From the NCBI GenBank assembly GCA_017609225.1, contig JAFCEK010000002.1, positions 1 to 33,098 of the forward strand: a DNA stretch of 33,098 nt, in the 5' to 3' direction. Both the position numbers and the translations under genes were made by a program. A model generated the notes under the pieces. The model saw only the letters and a list, made by a program, of their open reading frames with translations, was not told the DNA's origin and searched no databases. Positions within the stretch are counted from its first letter, which is position 1, and every line of letters starts with the position of its first letter. Origin of the DNA: Candidatus Aenigmatarchaeota archaeon (GTDB lineage Archaea > Aenigmatarchaeota > Aenigmatarchaeia > QMZP01). Positions 17,095 to 23,970 of the stretch are shown here, in pieces.

Positions 17095-18066
17095 TCAATC
17101 CCTTGAAAGTTCTGCTGCCTTAAGGGCAATCTCAAGTACAGAGAAGCCATCCTCCCCTGTAACAAGCGGTTTTTTGTTGTTTATTATGCATTCCAAAAAA
17201 CTTTTCAGCTCAAGCCTGAGGGGCTCCTGCTTTTCAATCTTAACCTCAATCTTTTCTGGTTTTGCAAACTCCACAACATCCTCAAAGCTTTTCTCCGGCT
17301 TTCTGTATTTGCTTTTATATAATATTAATTCCTGGGTTATGTAATTTACCTCTGCATAGCCCTTTGTGCCTGTTACCGCAAGGTTTCTTATTTTTACAGG
17401 TGTTATCCAGTTCACCTGAACAAAGGCGTTTGTTCCGTCATACTTTAACAGTATATCAGCATAATCCTCCCTGTGGTTTATCAGCGCCCTGCCGGCTGCT
17501 GCTGCTATATCTGTTGGCTTTTTTTCAAGTATGTAATTGAAAATATCAATATCATGAACGCCTATATCCACTATCACATTTGCATCCTTAACCTGCGGGG
17601 GGAACACGCCAACCCTTCTGGCAACAATGGTTGTTATGTCTCCAAGTTCTCCTTTTTTTATTATTTCCTTCAGTTTCTGGACAGCCGGATTAAACCTTTC
17701 TATGTGACCAACTGCAAGCTTTATGTCCTTTGATTTTGCAGCAGCCATTATTTCCCTTGCGTTTTCCAGCGTATCTGCTATGGGCTTTTCAATAAGAACA
17801 TGCTTTCCTGCATTAATGCAGTCAATGGCTATCTGTTTGTGATAGATTGTGGGCACTGCGATGGAAACCGCATCTATATCTTCCTTTTCAAGCATCTTTC
17901 TGTAATCCCTGTAATAGCTGCAGCCAAACCTTTCTGCGATTTTTCTGCCTTTTTTTTCATTCAAATCAGAAACAGCTACAAGATTTGACTCAGGAAGCTC
18001 TGAATATATTCTTGCATGGTGCTGTCCCATGTTTCCGATACCAATAACAGCTGTATTTAATGGCAT
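17095..18066 (-). CDS. Gfo/Idh/MocA-family NAD-dependent sugar dehydrogenase (WlbA-like)
   Basis: The 323-aa protein has the Rossmann GIGNMG motif at 9-14, the EKP motif at 93-95 (LIEKPIADTLENA), the GHIERFNPA segment at 120-128 that is typical of WlbA-type members, and DIGVHDIDIFNYI (167-179) with the catalytic Asp/His. The WlbA branch oxidises C3 of UDP-N-acetylglucosaminuronate, producing the keto-sugar for the DegT aminotransferase. The adjacent acyltransferase supports this reading. The UDP-GlcNAc 6-dehydrogenase needed to supply the substrate is not in the window. It starts 3 bp after the PIG-L gene stop and is one base upstream of the acyltransferase ATG, so cotranslation is likely. 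Confidence 0.91.
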   Translation of the reverse strand: MPLNTAVIGIGNMGQHHARIYSELPESNLVAVSDLNEKKGRKIAERFGCSYYRDYRKMLEKEDIDAVSIAVPTIYHKQIAIDCINAGKHVLIEKPIADTLENAREIMAAAKSKDIKLAVGHIERFNPAVQKLKEIIKKGELGDITTIVARRVGVFPPQVKDANVIVDIGVHDIDIFNYILEKKPTDIAAAAGRALINHREDYADILLKYDGTNAFVQVNWITPVKIRNLAVTGTKGYAEVNYITQELILYKSKYRKPEKSFEDVVEFAKPEKIEVKIEKQEPLRLELKSFLECIINNKKPLVTGEDGFSVLEIALKAAELSRD

Positions 18067-18069
18067 AAT

Positions 18070-18687
18070 TCACCTGTATGCAAAGCGGTAAACCTCGAAC
18101 CCTTCAGCAAAATCAAATCCCATCTGCTTTCCTCTTACCTTTGCAAGGGCTCTTATAAATTCCATATCAAAGTAATATCTTCTCTTCTGGGTTTCATAAC
18201 ATTCCAGTGACCTTATTTTCTTTTCAAGCTGCTCCTCTGTAAGGGAAACAAAGGCAACAGGCTGAAACCTTGGCGTGCTCTTCACATCCTCATACATTAT
18301 TATGCTCTGGTTTCTGAAAATCCTGACAGCCTCTTCTGCAAGGGTTTTATGGTCCTGATGTATGTTGTTTATTGAATGTACAACTATGATATCAGGTTTC
18401 CAGTTTTCTCTTTCCTCCTCCAGTATGCCTCTTATTTTTTCCGCATTTTCAGGGAATTTTGTATTTGGTATGTTCAGCAGCCTGTAATGCTCTTTGCCAA
18501 TGCCAAGGGCTTCCATGCTTTTTTCAAATTCCTTTGTTATGCCCTGATTCCCGGGCTGCTCTTCACAATCAGAAAAAACCAGCAGCTTTATTTCATTTTT
18601 GTCCTTTAATCTTACAAGTAGCCCTGCTGCCCCCAGTTCAATATCATCTGGATGTGCTCCAAGGAACATTATCTTCATATGAATCAT
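18070..18687 (-). CDS. PIG-L/LmbE-family zinc-dependent N-deacetylase
   Basis: The 205-aa protein has the zinc-binding AHPDDIE motif (H12, D14, D15 counted from the first ATG) and the third zinc ligand motif HQDH (110-113). PIG-L enzymes remove acetyl from GlcNAc-containing lipids, inositol or nucleotide-sugar derivatives. It is the first gene of a tight three-gene unit with the WlbA- and WlbB-like genes, so a sugar substrate in glycan assembly is likely. The start may be 18687 or the ATG at 18678 (MKIMFLGAHPDD), the latter better placed behind AAGGAA and closer to family N-termini. A TATA-like AAATTTATAAAG on the minus strand lies about 35-45 bp upstream. Confidence 0.91.
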   Translation of the reverse strand: MIHMKIMFLGAHPDDIELGAAGLLVRLKDKNEIKLLVFSDCEEQPGNQGITKEFEKSMEALGIGKEHYRLLNIPNTKFPENAEKIRGILEEERENWKPDIIVVHSINNIHQDHKTLAEEAVRIFRNQSIIMYEDVKSTPRFQPVAFVSLTEEQLEKKIRSLECYETQKRRYYFDMEFIRALAKVRGKQMGFDFAEGFEVYRFAYR

Positions 18688-18777
18688 TTCCTTATTGTAT
18701 AGAGTGCTTTTATTTGTTCTCTTTATAAATTTTATAAATAGCGAAAAACCCTATATAACCACTACAGGAGAATAGAA
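18688..18777. promoter_or_regulatory. Divergent promoter region with TATA boxes and a Shine-Dalgarno site
   Basis: The plus-strand TTTATAAATA at 18731-18740 and AGGAGA at 18766-18771 give a short-leader promoter with a good ribosome-binding site for the ATP-grasp gene at 18778. On the minus strand a TTTATAAAG box around 18720-18730 fits the PIG-L unit. The two TATA boxes nearly abut, so the divergent units may compete for initiation. Confidence 0.55.
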
Positions 18778-19827
18778 ATGGAAAAACTTACTATACTAAC
18801 AACAGGCGCTGGCGCTCCCGGGGCAGCAGGCATATTCAAAGGGTTCAGGATGGGAGCAGAACAGGATGGAAAACAGCTCAGGATAATAACCTCTGATATG
18901 GACAGGTATGCCTATGGATTCCATCTTGCTGACAAAGGATATGTGATACCTGAGGCATCAAGTCCCAGATTTATTCAGAGGCTTATGGAAATATGCAGGA
19001 AGGAAAGACCTGACTTGCTTTTTTCCTGGGTAACGCCTGAGCTTCTTAAAATATCAAGGTTTTCTGAAAACTTCAAAAACATTGATGTGATACCTGTGGT
19101 ATCAGGGATGGAGGCAATTGAAATTTCCCAGAATAAACCAAAATGTTTTGAGTTGTTCAGCAGGATTTCGCCGAAATTCAGGGTTGTTGAAACCCTGGAG
19201 GATTTTGAAAAAACCGTAAAGGAATTTGGATATCCTGAAAAGAATGTCTGCTTCAAGCCGGTTAGCGGATACGGAATGAGGGGATTCCGCATCCTTTCAG
19301 GAAAAGCCAATCTGCTTGAGGAAAAACCGGAAAAGGCAACCACTGATATGGCCAGTGCGCTGAATATGCTTGCATCATATGATGAATTTCCAGAGATTGT
19401 TGTCATGGAATACCTGTCCGGGAAGGAGTACACTGTTGATATGCTGCTGGATAATGGAAATCCTGTTCTAACAGTACCAAGAGAAAGGTTCAGGATAAAG
19501 TCAGGCATATCAAACATTGCGGTAATAAAAGAAAACCAGGAGATTGCAGGAACTGCTGAAAAAATAGCAAAGAAACTGGATCTGTCATACAATGCAAACA
19601 TACAGTTCAAGCTGGATGAAAACAAAAAACCAAAACTTATAGAGGTGCAGCCAAGGCTTTCAGGAACGGTGATAGCATGTATCGGGGCAGGTGTCAATTT
19701 CCCATACATGGCAGCAAAGCTTGCCCTGGGTGAGAGTTTTGAAAAGCCTGAAATAAAATGGGAAACCACAATGAAGAGGTTCTGGAATGAAGTTTTTATA
19801 AGGAATGGGGAGAAATGGTTTTTATGA
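18778..19827 (+). CDS. ATP-grasp family ligase (carbamoyl-phosphate-synthase-large-subunit-like)
   Basis: The 349-aa protein has the N-terminal pre-ATP-grasp fold (ILTTGAGAPGAAGIFKGFR, 6-24), a Lys-rich ATP-grasp N-lobe (NVCFKPVSGYGMRGFRILSG, about 157-176) and the C-lobe acid residues in FKLDENKKPKLIEVQPRLSGT (about 281-301). Such enzymes form amide or acyl-phosphate-derived bonds between a carboxylate and an amine. Relatives without assigned substrate often sit in surface-polysaccharide loci. It is the first gene of a unit with a nitroreductase and a CxxC membrane-anchored protein, each overlapping the next by a few bases. The location beside sugar genes suggests amide decoration of a uronic-acid sugar, but that is speculative. 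Confidence 0.88.
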   Translation: MEKLTILTTGAGAPGAAGIFKGFRMGAEQDGKQLRIITSDMDRYAYGFHLADKGYVIPEASSPRFIQRLMEICRKERPDLLFSWVTPELLKISRFSENFKNIDVIPVVSGMEAIEISQNKPKCFELFSRISPKFRVVETLEDFEKTVKEFGYPEKNVCFKPVSGYGMRGFRILSGKANLLEEKPEKATTDMASALNMLASYDEFPEIVVMEYLSGKEYTVDMLLDNGNPVLTVPRERFRIKSGISNIAVIKENQEIAGTAEKIAKKLDLSYNANIQFKLDENKKPKLIEVQPRLSGTVIACIGAGVNFPYMAAKLALGESFEKPEIKWETTMKRFWNEVFIRNGEKWFL

Positions 19828-20357
19828 ACACAACTGAATGCATTAAAACCAGATACAGCATAAGGGAATACAGCGATGCAGCAGTATCTGAAGGTTTGGT
19901 TAAGGAAATACTTCAGGCTGCTGTTTGCGCGCCATCTGCAGGGAACGCCCAGGACTGGGAGTTTATAGTTGTAAGAAAACAAGAGATAAAAAAACAGCTT
20001 GCCGAGGCAGCGCTGGGTCAGGGCTTCATAGCTGATGCGCCTGTTCTTGTTGTTGTATGTTCCAACCTGAAAAAGATAGGCTCTGCATACGGGGAAAGGG
20101 GGGTTTCGCTTTACTCCATACAGGATACAGCTGCTGCGGCAATGTGTCTTATGCTTGCTGCCTGGGAAAAAGGCCTGGGAACATGCTGGGTTGGCGCGTT
20201 TGATGAAGGGAGAGTTAAAGAAATCCTTGTACTTCCAATGGATGTCAGACCGCTTGCAATAATAACGCTGGGCTATCCAAGGGCTGGCATTGAAAAGCCA
20301 AAATCCAGGGATTTATCCGGGGTGCTGCACTGGGAGCATTATGGTGGTGCTGAATGA
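19815..20357 (+). CDS. Nitroreductase-family FMN oxidoreductase
   Basis: The 180-aa protein begins with the nitroreductase signature CIKTRYSIREY and the FMN-binding APSAGNAQDWEFIVV (about 39-53). It continues with SIQDTAAAAMCLMLAAWEKGLGTCWVGAF and the closing LAIITLGYP. Family members reduce nitro groups, quinones or flavins, or act in F420 chemistry or dehalogenation; the true substrate is unknown. Start choice is ambiguous: the ATG at 19815 lies behind GGGGA and overlaps the ATP-grasp gene by 13 bp, and the ATG at 19824 gives the classic ATGA overlap. Tight overlap with both neighbours indicates one transcription unit and suggests a shared pathway. Confidence 0.9.
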   Translation: MVFMNTTECIKTRYSIREYSDAAVSEGLVKEILQAAVCAPSAGNAQDWEFIVVRKQEIKKQLAEAALGQGFIADAPVLVVVCSNLKKIGSAYGERGVSLYSIQDTAAAAMCLMLAAWEKGLGTCWVGAFDEGRVKEILVLPMDVRPLAIITLGYPRAGIEKPKSRDLSGVLHWEHYGGAE

Positions 20358-20803
20358 GAAAAGAAGCTATGATGAGTTTGTTTGTAGGGCTGGTAATGAT
20401 CTCCTCAATTCTGGGTTTTGCTGTAATGCATCTGAATTTCACAAATGCTCCTGCAAACCAGGGGCCTGCAATATCAAATATTGTAAACAGAACCCTCACG
20501 ACAGAAGAAAGGCTTTTCGTGCTCAGAACAGGCAGGGTTTTGATAAGGGATTTGTATCCCTTTAATTGTACATCATGTATTGAGGATAACATAGCCTTTG
20601 AATCCTTTGCCAACAAATTTTCAAATTTTGTTGTTCTGGAAATGGCTGCTGTTCCTGAAAATGAAACCAGAATAGAAATGATAGGTAGAGATGGGAAAAT
20701 AATAGACCTTTGGAACATTACAATAACAGAAGATGCACTGCTTCCAATGTTTTGTGAACTTGTGCTGGCACAGCCAAAAGAATGCCTGCTGCTGGAGATA
20801 TAG
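20354..20803 (+). CDS. Small membrane-anchored protein with a CxxC motif, possibly thioredoxin-like
   Basis: This 149-aa protein has a hydrophobic N-terminal segment (about 6-27) that would act as a signal anchor. An extracytoplasmic domain of about 120 residues follows with several N-x-S/T sequons (NRT, NCT, NET, NIT). A CTSC motif at 72-75 lies just after a YPFN turn and before a helix, then a hydrophobic strand (FVVLEMAAV). This order resembles a thioredoxin-like active site, although the fold has not been demonstrated. Two more cysteines (134, 144) could form a second disulfide. It overlaps the nitroreductase gene by ATGA, so the two are translationally coupled. I do not recognise a named family. 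Confidence 0.72.
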   Translation: MRKEAMMSLFVGLVMISSILGFAVMHLNFTNAPANQGPAISNIVNRTLTTEERLFVLRTGRVLIRDLYPFNCTSCIEDNIAFESFANKFSNFVVLEMAAVPENETRIEMIGRDGKIIDLWNITITEDALLPMFCELVLAQPKECLLLEI

Positions 20804-20836
20804 TTTTAATCCGTTTAATACTGTTTTTAGTAAAGA

Positions 20837-20958
20837 TTTTTCATCTGTTATCTAATGGTTCAGTTAGCTGAAAAAGTGCAACGCCTCCTTTGGAGGTGTG
20901 TGTTTTTTGGGCGCTTTTTGCCATTGTTAGCAAATAGTTTAGTTAACTGAAAAAGTGC
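20837..20958. repeat. Degenerate direct repeat duplicating the alaS 3' end
   Basis: Bases 20915-20958 include the last codons and stop of alaS plus its downstream flank. They recur in degenerate form at 20837-20879, about 78 bp away. The core GCACTTTTTCAG (minus sense) is identical and the rest matches at most positions, with two small gaps. This resembles the gene-end duplication seen after the flavoprotein gene at 12250-12395. Together with the hairpin between the copies it fills the convergent gap between the CxxC-protein gene and alaS. Confidence 0.65.
20881..20908 (+). terminator. Hairpin plus T-run, terminator-like
   Basis: ACGCCTCCTTTGGAGGTGT (20881-20899) folds into an eight-pair stem with one G-T wobble and a TTT loop. 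It is followed by a T6 run at about 20903-20908. It lies 78 bp after the stop of the plus-strand CxxC-protein gene. Archaeal terminators are mainly poly-T, and a second T5 run follows at 20915-20919, so termination here is plausible. Confidence 0.5.
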
Positions 20959-23854
20959 TTTTGATAACTTTAAGAAGTTTTGAAAGTTCTGCCTTGCCCT
21001 GACCCAGCTCCTTTGAGCCTCCTCCAGAGCCGCCCGCAAGCTGGCATATTTCCTTTATCTTTTTTCCAATATCTGTTTTTCTGCTCATGCCAACAATATC
21101 GCCTGCCTGGTTTGCAAGTATAACAGAAAGCTCTGGGTTTTTGGAAACAAGGTTATGTGCAATTTCTATCATTTCCTTTCTCTCTGCAGCAATCACATCA
21201 AACAGCCTGTTTTCATTTGCTTTTTTCAAAAGCTTTTCTGCTTCAAGGGCTGCAAATTCTTTTCTGATTTTTTCAAGCTCCTTTTTCTGGGCTTTCCAGA
21301 CGCTGAAAATATACCTGCTCAGATCACCCAGGGTTTTCATGGTTTTTTTCTCCAGATATTCATCCAGTTTTTTTTCCTTCATACCAGACCTTTTTCTCAG
21401 TGTGTTGATTTCCTTCCATTGCTGCACTATCTCCCTGAGAAATCTTTCTATTGTTTTTTCAAGCTGGTCAGGATGCACAGAAAAAACAGAGGATGCATCA
21501 TTTATCTGTCCCAAAACATTCTTTTCTGTAAACCTCTTTAATTCATTTCCTGTCTTCACGAAATGCAGGTCTTTTTTTATCATTTTTATTATGTTTTCCA
21601 TTGTTTTCATGCTTCTCCGGATATGCATCTCTGCCTGGGCGCCTGACTTTATTGTTATTCTGTCAATCCCGTCCTGAATCCTTTCAGAGCCCAGAACAAT
21701 GATTCTGCCAACATCTCCTGTATTGCTGTAATGGGTTCCGCCGCATGCCTCATGGTCAAGGTTTCCTATTGAAACTATTCTTATTGTTTTCTCTGGAACC
21801 GCACCGCCCTGATATATGCCCATTCCATATTTGTTTTCTGCCTTATTTCTTGGCAGCATCTCAATCTTTATGGGTATGCGTTTCTTTACAATATCATTTG
21901 CCTTTTCCTCTATCTTTTCAATCTCTTCTTTTGATATCGGCTTGTAGTGCGTTATGTCAAGATGTGCCTTTTCTGTTGTCTTTTTTGAGCCTGCCTGGAA
22001 AACATGCCTTCCCAAAATCTCCCTGGCTGCCAGGTTTATTATATGTATTGATGTATGGTGTTTTGCGAGCTGCTCTCTTCTTTCCCTGTCAATTTTTCCT
22101 GCAATAGTCATGCCTTCCCTGAGTTTCGGATTTTCCAGGTAATGCACAATAACATCCCCAAACTTCTGAACATTGAAAACCCTGAAATTGTTTATATAAC
22201 CAGAATCAGCATCCTGTCCTCCTGACTCCGGATAGAAGAGTGTTTTGTCAAGAACTATCTTGTTTTTGTCAATTATTTTCAGAACCTTTGCCCTGAATTC
22301 CGTCTGCTGCGGATTTTCATGGTAAAGCTTTTTTGTTGCAGGAATTCCTGAAACATCAACATGCTCTTCTTCCTCTTCCCTTTCAGTCATATGCCTCTCG
22401 GAAAGCTTTGTATAAAAATCATCAGGTATCTCAATCCTGATTTTTTTCTCTCTTGCAATCTCCTGAACAAGCTCAGGCTGGATGCCATTGGATTCATAAA
22501 GCTGTATTAGTTTGCTCTCATCAAATGTGCTGTCTCTGGAGCTTCTTGCCTTTTCAAGAATTGACTCAACAATCTTTCTTCCTCTTCCCCTTGTTTCCTC
22601 GAGTCTTTTTCTTTCAACATCAATTATATCTGAAAAGTTTTCAAGGCCTGCACTGAGATTTGGAAACATTGGCTTCAGATATCTTGCATGCTCCTCTGCT
22701 ATTTTTACAATATCTATGTCAAAACCAAACTCCTTTATAAATTCCAGCGCCCTCCTCAGAATAACCCTCAGATTGTAGCCGCCCCCAACATTGCTTGGCA
22801 GTGCGCCATCGCTTACTGCAAACAACAGGGCCTTTGTATGGTCTGCTATTGCATAAAGTGCCTCAAGCGGTGCTATATGCCTTTCCAGCTTCTCAAAGCT
22901 TGTTCCGAGTTTTTTTGCAATAGCTGTCTTTACATCTTTCATGCTCCTTGCCTCATCAATATTCATCCCGCCGGCAAGTTCTGCATACCTTAAAAACAAT
23001 TCCCTGTCATAATCTGTGTTTTTTTTCAGTTTTTCCATGACAGGCCCGAATGTGGCATCATAACTTGTGGGGGTTCCCTGGGTTATCCAGGCAAACCTCT
23101 CCAGGCCTGCACCCATGTCTATAACCTTGTTTTTCATGATTTTGTATTTATCCAGTGTTCCAATGAATTCCGTAAAAACAGCATTGCCAAGCTCAAGCCC
23201 TCTTGCAAAATATTCAAGGGAGTATCCAAATGCTGCGGGCCCAAGCCAGGCATCCTCAATCCATGTTATTTCTTCCGGTTTTATGCCAAAAACCCTTGTA
23301 ACAAGCTCAAAATCAAGCTCTGCGCACCTGTCCTTCCAGTAGCCGTTCCTGCCGTCATACAGGGAGTGCTGGCCTATCATTACAAAGTTTGTGTAATGTT
23401 TTCCTGTCCTGCCTACATTGGGGATGTCATTAAAACGCATGCATGACTGCGGTATAATCAGCGGATTTGCAGGGAATTCAAAAACTGTTTCTCTTCCTAC
23501 CTTTCTCTGAAATGAAACTATGCTTGCTATTGTAAAGTACAGGCCGGGAAACCATCTGCATACAGAAGGGTATGACTGTATGCTCTCATGTCCTCTCTTC
23601 ACAAAAAATTTCTCAATTGCCCTCCATGTTTCAATATAATCCATTTTTCTTTTGCATGGAGAATTGTTTATAAAGCCATATCTGACGCATGGTGCATCAC
23701 CGCAAAGCTCTGTCTGCGGGTCAAGCGTCCAGAAAAATTTTCCGCATGAGCTGCATTTTTTTCTGGTAAATCCATTCTCCTCAAAGAGTTTTACCTTCCA
23801 GTACTTATCCGGGTTTTTCTGCAGTTTCCTTATAAGGTCTTTTTTTGTTGCCAT
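20939..23854 (-). CDS. alaS: Alanyl-tRNA synthetase (archaeal type)
   Basis: The 971-aa enzyme charges tRNA-Ala. It starts with the archaeal-specific zinc ribbon (C34, C37, C51, C56). The class II catalytic core includes FTIASIVSFQRKVGRETVFEFPANP (motif 2 region) and VIDMGAGLERFAW (about 244-256), the motif 3 equivalent. An editing domain carries the zinc-binding HTSIH (H600, H604) and CGGTH (C704, H708). A helical stretch is followed by the archaeal C-Ala domain ending in AGGSGGGSKELGQG near 940-955. Its length is close to the archaeal norm of about 900-960. The start at 23854 lies about 20-30 bp after a TATA-like ATTTAATTTTATACGG on the minus strand, consistent with a leaderless mRNA. Its 3' end is repeated downstream. 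Confidence 0.97.
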   Translation of the reverse strand: MATKKDLIRKLQKNPDKYWKVKLFEENGFTRKKCSSCGKFFWTLDPQTELCGDAPCVRYGFINNSPCKRKMDYIETWRAIEKFFVKRGHESIQSYPSVCRWFPGLYFTIASIVSFQRKVGRETVFEFPANPLIIPQSCMRFNDIPNVGRTGKHYTNFVMIGQHSLYDGRNGYWKDRCAELDFELVTRVFGIKPEEITWIEDAWLGPAAFGYSLEYFARGLELGNAVFTEFIGTLDKYKIMKNKVIDMGAGLERFAWITQGTPTSYDATFGPVMEKLKKNTDYDRELFLRYAELAGGMNIDEARSMKDVKTAIAKKLGTSFEKLERHIAPLEALYAIADHTKALLFAVSDGALPSNVGGGYNLRVILRRALEFIKEFGFDIDIVKIAEEHARYLKPMFPNLSAGLENFSDIIDVERKRLEETRGRGRKIVESILEKARSSRDSTFDESKLIQLYESNGIQPELVQEIAREKKIRIEIPDDFYTKLSERHMTEREEEEEHVDVSGIPATKKLYHENPQQTEFRAKVLKIIDKNKIVLDKTLFYPESGGQDADSGYINNFRVFNVQKFGDVIVHYLENPKLREGMTIAGKIDRERREQLAKHHTSIHIINLAAREILGRHVFQAGSKKTTEKAHLDITHYKPISKEEIEKIEEKANDIVKKRIPIKIEMLPRNKAENKYGMGIYQGGAVPEKTIRIVSIGNLDHEACGGTHYSNTGDVGRIIVLGSERIQDGIDRITIKSGAQAEMHIRRSMKTMENIIKMIKKDLHFVKTGNELKRFTEKNVLGQINDASSVFSVHPDQLEKTIERFLREIVQQWKEINTLRKRSGMKEKKLDEYLEKKTMKTLGDLSRYIFSVWKAQKKELEKIRKEFAALEAEKLLKKANENRLFDVIAAERKEMIEIAHNLVSKNPELSVILANQAGDIVGMSRKTDIGKKIKEICQLAGGSGGGSKELGQGKAELSKLLKVIKSTFSVN

Positions 23855-23970
23855 AAAAACACAGCACCGTATAAAATTAAATAAGTGTTGTATCTTTGTA
23901 TATATTAAATATATTTAGTGTTTATAGCAACAGTATCAGGAATTTAATAAGAGGCATCCAATTATATTAT
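23855..23970. promoter_or_regulatory. Divergent promoters for alaS and the 703-aa exported protein
   Basis: On the minus strand TTTAATTTTATACGG (about 23868-23883) precedes the alaS start by about 20-30 bp. On the plus strand GAATTTAATAA (about 23940-23950) precedes the ATG at 23971 by about the same distance. Both imply leaderless or near-leaderless transcripts. No larger inverted repeat was seen. Confidence 0.5.

Noticed and set aside
17094..17165. Upstream 24-residue extension of the acyltransferase
   Set aside because: It lies inside the dehydrogenase gene; the ATG at 17093, one base after the dehydrogenase stop, gives a normal family N-terminus.
18975..19982. 335-residue minus-strand open frame
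   Set aside because: It is antisense to the well-supported ATP-grasp and nitroreductase genes, and its composition is typical of a shadow frame.
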